Part shown: positions 52,096 to 59,109 of the stretch, piece after piece
Position numbering within the stretch: the first letter of the stretch is position 1
Layout of the letters: each line of letters opens with the position of its first letter
NCBI RefSeq assembly: GCF_001039005.1
Contig: NZ_LDWR01000028.1
Coordinates: forward strand, 91,879 to 155,878
Direction of reading: 5' to 3'
DNA length: 64,000 bases
Source: Burkholderia cepacia
GTDB taxonomy: Bacteria > Pseudomonadota > Gammaproteobacteria > Burkholderiales > Burkholderiaceae
The notes under the pieces: generated by a model
Databases searched by the model: none
The model's input: the letters and a program-made list of their open reading frames with translations, nothing else
What the model was told of the DNA's origin: nothing
Translations under genes and position numbers: made by a program

Positions 52096-52398
52096 TCAAG
52101 ATAAAGCAGACCCGCGAATAGGGTCCCGATTCCGAATCGCTGCACTCCATCTTTTGCATGACCAACGCCGATACGCTATTGCATTGACGACGCTGAAGAA
52201 CACCGCTGGCGCAAACAAGTACGTGAAGAAAAGCAGCCCTTGCCACCATGAGATCGGGCATTTGTCGATCTCATAGCACCCCCGCGTCGGTGTGCCTGGG
52301 GTTTCCGGCCATCTTATAAGGCTGTATGCATCAAGGTAGAGCCAGGTCAATAGCAAGCCACCGATGGTTCCAGAAAGCGTAATCCAGAATCGCTTCAC
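52096..52398 (-). CDS. Small two-helix membrane protein (island, last gene)
   Basis: 100 residues with two hydrophobic helices (about 6-24 and 52-75), a roughly 28-residue loop with two Cys (RGCYEIDKCPIS) between them and a basic C-terminal tail. By the positive-inside rule both ends are cytoplasmic and the Cys-containing loop periplasmic. The GTG start at 52398 follows GGGAGATTGC and overlaps the stop of the OmpA-like gene (GTGA). No family recognised. Same topology as the 84-residue protein beside tae4. Base composition is markedly lower in GC than the flanks. Confidence 0.7.
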   Translation of the reverse strand: MKRFWITLSGTIGGLLLTWLYLDAYSLIRWPETPGTPTRGCYEIDKCPISWWQGLLFFTYLFAPAVFFSVVNAIAYRRWSCKRWSAAIRNRDPIRGSALS

Positions 52399-52955
52399 GC
52401 AATCTCCCAAAACCAGATTGAATTCGATCTCCCGAAATCGGAATACCTGAGGCTTGGCAGAACGCTCGCACCCTGCCGAAATGATGCTATCCCGATATAT
52501 CGCCCTAGCATGATTGTGCCGCAAGGATTGTTGCAGCCGCCAGGCGAACAGGCGGGAATAAACTCGATCTCGATCTGGTTACGCTGGCTCGGGAGAATGA
52601 GCGAATCGTTTCGCCACATCTTTGTATCGATGTTGATTCGACTCCGCGAAATCCCAAGATTCTGAAGATACACCTCAACAGATTCCGCTCGGCGACGCGC
52701 AACGGTCAGCGCATCTTGTTCGCTTCCGTCCGCGAACCCGTAAATTACAACGGGACCGTCCTTCGCCGCACCATCACGGACGGTGATCAACAGATCGGCA
52801 AGCTCGACTCGGTCCGCGTTCGAAAGAGATGTAACACCGCGCTCGATCTTTCCACCGTACTGCAACGGGAAACTACACGCGAAAGCCATTCCACAAACAC
52901 TTGGCACTGAAAAACCGATCAACGCACGGAACGTACCAAGCACTATCGTCCGCAC
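52395..52955 (-). CDS. Secreted OmpA-like domain protein (island)
   Basis: 186 residues with a Sec-type signal (about 1-26) and a short OmpA-C-like domain: VVIYGFADGSEQDALTVARR followed by AESVEVYLQNLGISRSRINI, the pattern that binds peptidoglycan in OmpA-like proteins. The later part has clustered Cys (IPACSPGGCNNPC). The GTG start has only a weak ribosome-binding sequence. It is in the tae4 cassette and could shield or mimic peptidoglycan as part of immunity, or be an accessory. Inference only. Confidence 0.65.
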   Translation of the reverse strand: MRTIVLGTFRALIGFSVPSVCGMAFACSFPLQYGGKIERGVTSLSNADRVELADLLITVRDGAAKDGPVVIYGFADGSEQDALTVARRRAESVEVYLQNLGISRSRINIDTKMWRNDSLILPSQRNQIEIEFIPACSPGGCNNPCGTIMLGRYIGIASFRQGASVLPSLRYSDFGRSNSIWFWEIA

Positions 52956-53019
52956 TTCTGTTTATCGCGATAAAGTTGATTCATATCATTTGGAGACGGG
53001 CATGATGAACCAATGCACC

Positions 53020-53274
53020 TCAATCTCCTTTCCGTTTTTTTCTTTCCCGGTTTCGCCCGCATACATACCCACGCCAGCCGCCGATTACCGAGGCCACAAC
53101 CAGCGACACAAACCAACCAACAAAAAACAGGTTGGCGACATGTGGGTTCGTATCGAACAAACTGCCTCTCCCGTGAAGAATCAACACGCCGAACAGATAC
53201 AACCCGCCCCAACAAACAATCGTGGCCATGACCGAGCCAGAAATTGCACCGACGATGGGCTTCAACAGTTTCAT
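53020..53274 (-). CDS. Small two-helix membrane protein directly after tae4 (immunity candidate)
   Basis: 84 residues with two hydrophobic helices (about 8-32 and 47-68), a short periplasmic loop (about LHGRGSLFDTNPHVAN) and a very basic tail (RNRERKKRKGD). Its ATG overlaps the tae4 stop codon (ATGA), with no Shine-Dalgarno of its own, so it is translated in proportion to the effector. That is the usual immunity position, but the protein is unlike the secreted Tai4 immunity proteins I know. Function inferred from position only. Confidence 0.7.
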   Translation of the reverse strand: MKLLKPIVGAISGSVMATIVCWGGLYLFGVLILHGRGSLFDTNPHVANLFFVGWFVSLVVASVIGGWRGYVCGRNRERKKRKGD

Positions 53275-53858
53275 TTTATCGGGAAGAACATGATTTTTTT
53301 AGACATACGAAAATCAGACCACAATCCTGGAATCACGATATTCCAGCGGGTTCGAAGCCCAGTACCGAATCCCGTGAGTTTTTCGCCGTTCCATAGATCA
53401 ATGTGCCCGCCGCTTGCGTTTCCCTCTGCTTCCCCGTCGCGAGTCCAGTAACCGTCAAACATAATGATGCCAGTTCGCCCTTTGACTCTATCCCTCCAAT
53501 CATCTCCGGTGACGTTTTCCGCCCTCCCCAGGCCCGCAAAAGGCTGCAGCTTCAACCATTCCCCGAGTTCATTGGCGCGCGTAGCGGTTGCTTTTCCATT
53601 CAGCAGGATTCGCCCGATGCTCGACTGACCAGCAAGCGGCTTGACCAGTTTCGATGAAAATGACTTCATTTCAACGCCGACACGATGAAAGGCGACGCTC
53701 ATGCGGATGGCGCATTGATTCGTATAAGCCGGATTGTCATAGGGATTGCCCGACGGGTAGGCGTCCCACAGCTCCTTGAATGTTACCGCCCTCAGTTGCA
53801 CACCCTTGATGGAATCGGGCGTCGTGTTCGTTCTTACCGTTGTCGGGCTGTTTGGCAT
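53271..53858 (-). CDS. tae4: Type VI secretion amidase effector, Tae4 family
   Basis: 195 residues. The NlpC/P60-like catalytic pair of Tae4 is visible: Cys49 in YTNQCAIRMSVAF and His153 in GGHIDLWNG, with Asp155 as a likely third residue. YPSGNPYDNPAY before the Cys is also typical of Tae4. The family cuts the D-Glu to meso-diaminopimelate bond of peptidoglycan in a rival's periplasm after type VI delivery. The ATG at 53858 lies within the last 25 bases of the PAAR gene. No signal peptide, as expected for a type VI cargo. Confidence 0.88.
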   Translation of the reverse strand: MPNSPTTVRTNTTPDSIKGVQLRAVTFKELWDAYPSGNPYDNPAYTNQCAIRMSVAFHRVGVEMKSFSSKLVKPLAGQSSIGRILLNGKATATRANELGEWLKLQPFAGLGRAENVTGDDWRDRVKGRTGIIMFDGYWTRDGEAEGNASGGHIDLWNGEKLTGFGTGLRTRWNIVIPGLWSDFRMSKKIMFFPIK

Positions 53859-54445
53859 GGCGTCCAGTCCTTGTGTACAAGAGCGTCTTCGCCCCAATAG
53901 ATCGTGTAACTGTCGGCGGTCTCGGAATGGATACGTGGCAACACGCCATCACCATTCACGTACCCTGCGAAGGTGCGCCCGTTACTCATTTCGATCAGAT
54001 ATGGATAGTTCTGCGGTAACGTGGTGCCTATGCCGACACGCACCTGTTCGTCGTAGCAGGGCGCGACGTCCGCTCGTGTCGCTACGACTTCCCCTTTGTC
54101 ATCGGCTGTTTGAGCTAGCTTGTCTTTCTTGGACGCCCTCGCCTCTTCGGAGGTCACGATCATTTTCATGCCCCGCTCCGCATAGAACACAGGAGGCGGG
54201 TTGCATCCGCATACATTGATATCGCCGCTCAATGCCCATGATTTGCCATTGGGGCCCGTGCCCGGCAAACGCGGACCTTCCGGCGCGATGAATCCTTCCT
54301 GTTTGCAAGCTGCGCAGTAGGTCTTCATGTAGAGCGTTGCGATCTGTACGCGTGGGGGTGGATTAGAACATGTGACGGACTCCAGCCCTTCCGTAATCAC
54401 GGCGTTACCGCCCCGGTCACCTTTGGCGAGGAAATAACGAATCAT
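53834..54445 (-). CDS. PAAR-domain type VI spike-tip protein
   Basis: 203 residues. The N-terminal ~100 residues read as a PAAR-like beta domain (DRGGNAVITEGLESVTCSNP; SWALSGDINVCGCNPPPVF). The C-terminal ~70 residues (YPYLIEMSNGRTFAGYVNG; DSYTIYWGEDALVHKDW) form a small domain often found on PAAR proteins. PAAR proteins cap the VgrG spike and carry effectors; here the cargo would be Tae4, whose gene overlaps this one by 25 bases. The start codon overlaps the stop of a 57-residue gene (ATGA). Confidence 0.82.
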   Translation of the reverse strand: MIRYFLAKGDRGGNAVITEGLESVTCSNPPPRVQIATLYMKTYCAACKQEGFIAPEGPRLPGTGPNGKSWALSGDINVCGCNPPPVFYAERGMKMIVTSEEARASKKDKLAQTADDKGEVVATRADVAPCYDEQVRVGIGTTLPQNYPYLIEMSNGRTFAGYVNGDGVLPRIHSETADSYTIYWGEDALVHKDWTPCQTARQR

Positions 54446-54615
54446 GCTGACTCACCTCGAAACGTCGCGCCCGAACGCTTCGCATCCGCATAAGGACGAA
54501 CCGGTCCCGATTCGATGACTGCCTTATTGCCGGCCCGGATACTCCCGCTGCTTTCTGCAGCAAGCCGGCGGATAACCGTAGAAGAAGATGCTGGCGACTC
54601 TTGCCCGTTGCTCAT
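54442..54615 (-). CDS. 57-residue protein of unknown function, first gene of the island
   Basis: An ATG with a good ribosome-binding sequence (GGAGAATCCAG) opens a 57-codon frame whose stop overlaps the PAAR start (ATGA). The product is polar and Ser/Ala/Arg-rich (starts MSNGQESPASSS, ends GATFRGESA), with no membrane helix. Tight coupling to the PAAR gene is the main evidence that it is real. It may be an adaptor, or the residual end of a larger gene lost upstream. No homologue recognised. Confidence 0.6.
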   Translation of the reverse strand: MSNGQESPASSSTVIRRLAAESSGSIRAGNKAVIESGPVRPYADAKRSGATFRGESA

Positions 54616-54902
54616 CTGGATTCTCCGTCGTCAATGGCTGGCATCCAAAATGCCAAAACAGCAAAATGGAATCAATCAGACGAATTCGAAATCCTAATCA
54701 ATTTATATGGGTCGACGATGTTTTCCTCATCACCCGACAAGAACGGGCCAGACTTCATTTTGCTGGACGATGCACTTCCGCTTGATTGCACGACATCTTC
54801 GCCTGACGGCAACGAAATTCGAGCCAACGCGTCGCGACGATCCAGGCAAGCGCCCCGACAAACACCTCCCCGCATCCCGACGCGCCCCCAGCCCCCTGTC
54901 GC
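54616..54902. other. Low-GC space between the island and birA
   Basis: AT-rich on the island side (54640-54760). A minus-strand frame ending at 54672 encodes a plausible protein-like tail (KSGPFLSGDEENIVDPYKL, then IRISNSSD) that may be the relic of a truncated gene. The composition returns to that of the core near 54840. TATAAA on the minus strand near 54705 could be a promoter element for the island. Confidence 0.4.
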
Positions 54903-54908
54903 TACAAT
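54903..54908 (+). promoter_or_regulatory. Candidate -10 element of birA-coaX
   Basis: TACAAT only seven bases before the birA ATG, in the context GCTACAATAGCC. A start site six to seven bases downstream would coincide with the start codon. Confidence 0.4.
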
Positions 54909-54915
54909 AGCCACC

Positions 54916-55836
54916 ATGAACGCCCCCACCTCCTCCGACACGCCCGATTCCGGCGACGCGCACATCGCGCGCAACCGGCTCGAGGCGCACCTGGACGCCG
55001 CGCCGCGTGCGTGGCCGCTCGACATCGTCGCCGCCACCGGCTCGACCAACGCCGACGTCGCGACGCGGCTCAAGGCGCTCCCGCGCAACGCGAACGCGTT
55101 GCCCGCGCCGCTCGTGCGCGTCGCGTTCGAGCAGACGGCCGGCCGCGGCCGGCAGGGCCGCCCGTGGTTCGCGCAGCCCGGCAATGCGCTGCTCTGCTCG
55201 GTCGGCTGCATCGTGCCGCGCCCCGTCGATGCGCTCGCCGGCCTCAGCATCGCGATCGGCGTCGCGCTCGCCGAAGGGCTGGCCGCGCTGCCGCTCGATG
55301 CCGGCATGCGCGTCGCGCTCAAATGGCCGAACGACCTGCTGCTGACGGCCCTCGGCGACGACACGCCGCGCATCGTCGGCAAGCTCGCCGGGATCCTGAT
55401 CGAAACCGTCTGGACCACCGCCGACGCGACCGCCGTCGTGATCGGCTTCGGCATCAACGTGCGCGGCGCGGAAGCCGTCGCCGCGCAGGTCGACGCGCTG
55501 CGCGCGCGCGAAGCGACGCTCGCGAGCGGGCTGCCGCCCGCCGCGCTGTCGATCGCGTGCGCATCGGCCAACCTCACCGATACGCTCGCCGCGTCGCTGA
55601 ACGCGCTCACACCCGCACTCGCGCAGTACGGGGCCGACGGGCTCGCGCCGTTCCTGCCGCGCTGGCACGCGCTGCACGCGTTCGCCGGCCGCGAAGTCGT
55701 CCTGCTGGAACAGGGCGTCGAACGCGTGCGCGGCATCGCGACGGGGATCGATGCGACCGGCCAGTTGCTGCTCGACACGCCGAACGGCGTGCAGGCGATC
55801 GCGGCCGGCGACGTGTCGCTGCGCGAAGCGCAATGA
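54916..55836 (+). CDS. birA: Biotin-[acetyl-CoA-carboxylase] ligase
   Basis: 306 residues that attach biotin to the carboxyl-carrier protein. Motifs: ATGSTNADVATRL (about 41-53), GRGRQGRPWF (biotinyl-AMP loop), LKWPNDLLL and GKLAGILIE. The N terminus has only about 35 residues before the catalytic domain, so there is no helix-turn-helix: a monofunctional ligase, not a repressor. The ATG at 54916 has no Shine-Dalgarno sequence. Overlaps coaX by ATGA. Confidence 0.94.
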   Translation: MNAPTSSDTPDSGDAHIARNRLEAHLDAAPRAWPLDIVAATGSTNADVATRLKALPRNANALPAPLVRVAFEQTAGRGRQGRPWFAQPGNALLCSVGCIVPRPVDALAGLSIAIGVALAEGLAALPLDAGMRVALKWPNDLLLTALGDDTPRIVGKLAGILIETVWTTADATAVVIGFGINVRGAEAVAAQVDALRAREATLASGLPPAALSIACASANLTDTLAASLNALTPALAQYGADGLAPFLPRWHALHAFAGREVVLLEQGVERVRGIATGIDATGQLLLDTPNGVQAIAAGDVSLREAQ

Positions 55837-56621
55837 GCGAACCGCACCTGCTGATCGACGCCGGCAACAGCCGGATCAAGTGGGCGCTCGCCGACGCGCG
55901 GCGCACGCTCGTCGATACGGGCGCGTTCGGCCACACGCGCGACGGCGGCGCCGATCCCGATTGGTCGAACCTGCCGCGTCCGCGCGGTGCATGGATCTCG
56001 AACGTCGCGGGCGCCGACGTGGCCGCACGGCTCGACGCGCTGCTCGACGCCCGCTGGCCGGGCCTGCCGCGCACGACGATCCGCTCGCGCCCCGCACAAT
56101 GCGGCGTGACGAACGGCTATACGACGCCCGAACAGCTCGGCAGCGACCGCTGGGCCGGCCTGATCGGCGCGCGTGCGGCATTTCCGGGCGAGCATCTGCT
56201 GATCGCGACGTTCGGCACCGCGACGACGCTCGAGGCGCTGCGCGCGGACGGCCGCTTCACGGGCGGGCTGATCGCACCGGGCTGGGCGCTGATGATGCGC
56301 GCGCTCGGCACGCACACCGCGCAGTTGCCGACGCTGACCACCGACATCGCGAGCGGGCTGCTGGCGGGCGCGCAAGCCGAACCGTTCCAGGTCGACACAC
56401 CGCGCTCGCTGTCGGCCGGCTGCCTGTACGCGCAGGCCGGGCTGATCGAACGCGCATGGCGCGATCTCGCCGACGCGTGGCAGGCGCCCGTGCGGCTCGT
56501 GCTGGCCGGCGGTGCGGCGGACGACGTCGCGCGCGCGCTGACGGTCCCGCATACGCGGCACGACGCGCTGATCCTGTCCGGGCTCGCGCTGATCGCCGAG
56601 GACGCGACCGCGCAGGATTGA
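55833..56621 (+). CDS. coaX: Type III pantothenate kinase
   Basis: 262 residues of the ASKHA fold. LLIDAGNSRIKWALA (phosphate 1 motif, about 6-20), the QLGSDRWAGLIGARAAFPG segment and FGTATTLEAL (phosphate 2) are diagnostic. It phosphorylates pantothenate in the first step of CoA synthesis, needs a monovalent cation and is not feedback-inhibited by CoA. Start overlaps the birA stop (ATGA). Confidence 0.95.
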   Translation: MSEPHLLIDAGNSRIKWALADARRTLVDTGAFGHTRDGGADPDWSNLPRPRGAWISNVAGADVAARLDALLDARWPGLPRTTIRSRPAQCGVTNGYTTPEQLGSDRWAGLIGARAAFPGEHLLIATFGTATTLEALRADGRFTGGLIAPGWALMMRALGTHTAQLPTLTTDIASGLLAGAQAEPFQVDTPRSLSAGCLYAQAGLIERAWRDLADAWQAPVRLVLAGGAADDVARALTVPHTRHDALILSGLALIAEDATAQD

Positions 56622-56872
56622 CGGAAATTCGCCGGCTTCGCCGCCGCGGCGGCGGATTCGACGAACGCCCATGCAGGGCTTCGTCGCGGTGACGATGGGG
56701 AAGTGTGCGCCGCGGCGATACAGGCAGCAGGCCGTTCGCGCGGCGAGGGTCGAGGGTGTGTTGCCTGACTGTTGCGAACCGTCACGGAAGCAACGAAAAG
56801 GCCGGCCGTGCGGCCGATCGGACTGAACGACGAAACGACTGAACGAAGAACCGACGAAAAGGAGTGTCGACG

Positions 56873-57115
56873 ATGTTGCGCTGGCTGATCGCTGTTCTCT
56901 TTCTCGCCAACATGCTTGCGTTCGTGGTGGCGCGCGGCGTGTTCGGGCCGCTGCCGGCGGCCGGCCCGCGCGAACCCGGCGTGCTGTCGCGGCAGGTGCA
57001 GCCCGACGCGCTGCGCGTGACGCCGCTGGCGCAGGCGACCGACCAACCCGTCGTCGGCGGCCCGATCGTGCCGCCGGCCGTCACGGCCGCGCCGCTCGCG
57101 GCGTCCGCGCCCTGA
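56873..57115 (+). CDS. Small membrane-anchored protein, hypothetical
   Basis: 80 residues: an N-terminal membrane helix (LRWLIAVLFLANMLAFVVAR, about 2-21), then a Pro/Val/Ala-rich tail containing QPVVGGPIVPP. In other beta-proteobacteria a SPOR-domain protein with a similar helix follows coaX; here no SPOR domain remains, so this may be a shortened relative. The ATG has AAAAGGAG eight bases upstream. The 250 bases before it hold no other gene. Confidence 0.65.
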   Translation: MLRWLIAVLFLANMLAFVVARGVFGPLPAAGPREPGVLSRQVQPDALRVTPLAQATDQPVVGGPIVPPAVTAAPLAASAP

Positions 57116-57131
57116 ACTCGTCAGGCCGCGT

Positions 57132-57617
57132 TCAGGACTGCTGCGCGCGCACCTTCTTGAGCAATGCGGTGGTCGAGCGGTCGTGCTCGAACGGAATCGC
57201 CAGCGCGCGGCCGCCCCAACCGCGCACGAGCGCCGATTCCGGCAGCGCATCCATGTCGTAGTCGCCGCCCTTCACGAGGATGTCCGGACGGACGGCCTCG
57301 ATCAGCGACACCGGCGTCTTTTCCTCGAACTTCACGACCCAGTCGACGCTTTCCAGCGCCGCGAGCAGCGCCGCGCGGTCGTCCTCGCGGTTGATCGGCC
57401 GGTCGTCGCCCTTGCCGAGCGTGCGCACCGATGCGTCGCTGTTCACGCCGACGATCAGGCATGCGCCGAGCGCTTTCGCATCGGCGAGATACGTGACGTG
57501 GCCACGGTGCAGGATGTCGAATACGCCGTTGGTGAACACGACGGGCGACGACAGCGACGCGCGCAGGGCGACGAGGGCATCACGGGTGATCAGCTTGCGT
57601 TCGAAAGTGGCGGACAT
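57132..57617 (-). CDS. rfaE2: D-glycero-beta-D-manno-heptose 1-phosphate adenylyltransferase
   Basis: 161 residues: a cytidylyltransferase-fold enzyme with FTNGVFDILHRGHVTYLADA (HxGH motif, about 28-47) and GVNSDASVRTLGKG. It makes ADP-heptose for the lipopolysaccharide core. It is the free-standing C-terminal half of E. coli HldE; the kinase half must be elsewhere. The ATG at 57617 is the family start; the longer frame is leader sequence. Confidence 0.94.
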   Translation of the reverse strand: MSATFERKLITRDALVALRASLSSPVVFTNGVFDILHRGHVTYLADAKALGACLIVGVNSDASVRTLGKGDDRPINREDDRAALLAALESVDWVVKFEEKTPVSLIEAVRPDILVKGGDYDMDALPESALVRGWGGRALAIPFEHDRSTTALLKKVRAQQS

Positions 57618-57688
57618 GATGGCGATCGGACGGAATGAGCAACGGCGCGCGCGGCGGCCCTGACGGCAGGACGCGGCGGCGGCGCCAG

Positions 57689-57719
57689 ATAAAAAGCCCG
57701 CCGGACCGGCCGGGCGGGC
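57689..57719 (-). terminator. Rho-independent terminator of the diiron-protein gene
   Basis: On the minus strand GCCCGCC, a GC-rich loop, GGCGGGC, followed by TTTTTATC. It lies 46 bases after the stop codon of the 57765-58643 gene. Confidence 0.88.
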
Positions 57720-57764
57720 TTCATGCAACGGATGCGAAACGGCGCAACGCGGCGCCGTGCGGCC

Positions 57765-58643
57765 TCAGGCCGGCTGCGCGGCCGACGACGGGCCGCTTTC
57801 GGCCTGCAGGCGGCCGGTGACTTCCTTGCGATACCGGTTCAGTTCCTGCGCGGTCGCGAACGTGCGCTCGAACAGGATCGACAGGTTGTGCAGGATGCGC
57901 TCGACGACCTTCTTTTCCCACTCGCCGTCGAAGCGGATCTGTTCGTCGAGCCAGCGCTCGAGCCATTCCGGATCGGGCAGGCGCGACTGCACGGTGTCGC
58001 GCGGGAACAGCGCCTGGTTCACGTGCAGGTTGGTCGGGTGCAGCGGCTTCTCGGTGCGGCGCGCCGATGCCATCAGCACGCCGATCTTCGCGAACGCGGC
58101 ACGCGCGACGTCGCCGCAGTTGTTCAGCGCCTTCTTCATGTAGCGCAGGTACGCGCCGCCGTGGCGCGCTTCATCGCGCGAGATCGTTTCGTAGATCTGC
58201 TTGATGACGGGCTCGGTGTGCCAGTCGGCCGCGCAGCGATACCAGTGGTTCAGGCGGATCTCGCCGCAGAAGTGCAGCATCAGCGTCTCGAGCGGCGGCG
58301 CCGGATCGAACTGGAAGCGCACCGCGTGCAGTTCCTCTTCGGTCGGCACCATTTCCGGCTTGAAGCGGCGCAGGTATTCCATCAGCACGAGCGAATGCTT
58401 CTGCTCCTCGAAGAACCACACGCTCATGAATGCGGAAAAGTCGCTGTCGTGCTGGTTGTCGCGCAGGAACATCTCCGTCGCGGGCAGCGCCGACCATTCG
58501 GTGATCGCGTTCATCTTGATCGTCTTCGCCTGCTCGTCGGTGAGCAGCGAAGCGTCGAACTTGTCCCACGGAATGTCCTTCTCCATGTCCCAGCGGACGG
58601 CTTCGAGCGACCTGTAAAGTTCCGGATAAAGCATCGTGTTCAT
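57765..58643 (-). CDS. Ferritin-like diiron protein
   Basis: 292 residues, mainly helical. Iron-ligand motifs of the ferritin/acyl-ACP-desaturase superfamily are visible: EEQKHS (about 79-84) and DEARHGG (about 155-161), with upstream Glu in ITEWSALPATEMF and CGEIRLNHWY. This suggests an oxygen-activating diiron oxidase or desaturase rather than iron storage. Substrate unknown. ATG at 58643 after GTGGGACCATC; a second in-frame ATG lies two codons on. Confidence 0.85.
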   Translation of the reverse strand: MNTMLYPELYRSLEAVRWDMEKDIPWDKFDASLLTDEQAKTIKMNAITEWSALPATEMFLRDNQHDSDFSAFMSVWFFEEQKHSLVLMEYLRRFKPEMVPTEEELHAVRFQFDPAPPLETLMLHFCGEIRLNHWYRCAADWHTEPVIKQIYETISRDEARHGGAYLRYMKKALNNCGDVARAAFAKIGVLMASARRTEKPLHPTNLHVNQALFPRDTVQSRLPDPEWLERWLDEQIRFDGEWEKKVVERILHNLSILFERTFATAQELNRYRKEVTGRLQAESGPSSAAQPA

Positions 58644-59109
58644 GATGGTCCCACCCCTGTTCTGCGCAATGCGACTTCGCTAAACGTGACTGTTGCCGCG
58701 AAAGCGCACCGAGCGCGCTTTTTGCAGCCAAGACTGTAATTTTACGCGTGAAACCGACCCGCCGGACGCTGATTCCACGTCCGGCAGCCGGGCGGCCGCG
58801 CCGCCGCCGTTGGGCATCCCGCCGCCCCGCCCCGTTCGAACGGAACCGGCCGCGCTTGCCTGAGTTGGGGGCCGGCGCTGGCCGGCTCGTTGGCGCGCCC
58901 GTCCCCTGCCCCAGGCGGGTTCCCGGTAGGGTTCCCGTGCGGATGCCGGATCGGCGGGCTGCTCGATATGGTGTATACGGCGGCGGCCATGATATCACGC
59001 GTACATGTCGGTTCCGAGACGCCTGCCGGGCCGCGCGCCGCCCATCACAGTGCGGCGATCGGTCGCGGCCGACCGTCGCAAAAACACAACCTCGCGCCAT
59101 CCGCGCGCG
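58644..59109. other. 466-base region without a supported gene
   Basis: Between two minus-strand genes. It holds a possible -10 (TATCAT, minus strand, 58989-58994, followed by GGCCG) and an AT-rich patch at about 58735-58745 that may be the promoter of the diiron-protein gene. Open frames here are Pro/Arg/Gly-rich and unconvincing. Confidence 0.45.

Noticed and set aside
52096..54840. Insertion sequence or prophage as carrier of the island
   Set aside because: No transposase, integrase, terminal inverted repeats or tRNA gene was found at either edge.
58742..58990. 82-codon minus-strand frame upstream of the diiron-protein gene
   Set aside because: Low-complexity Pro/Arg/Gly composition and no convincing start; more likely noncoding.
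59055..59085. Terminator of the patatin gene (GGTCG/CGACC hairpin)
   Set aside because: On the minus strand the T run comes before rather than after the stem, so it cannot act as a rho-independent terminator.
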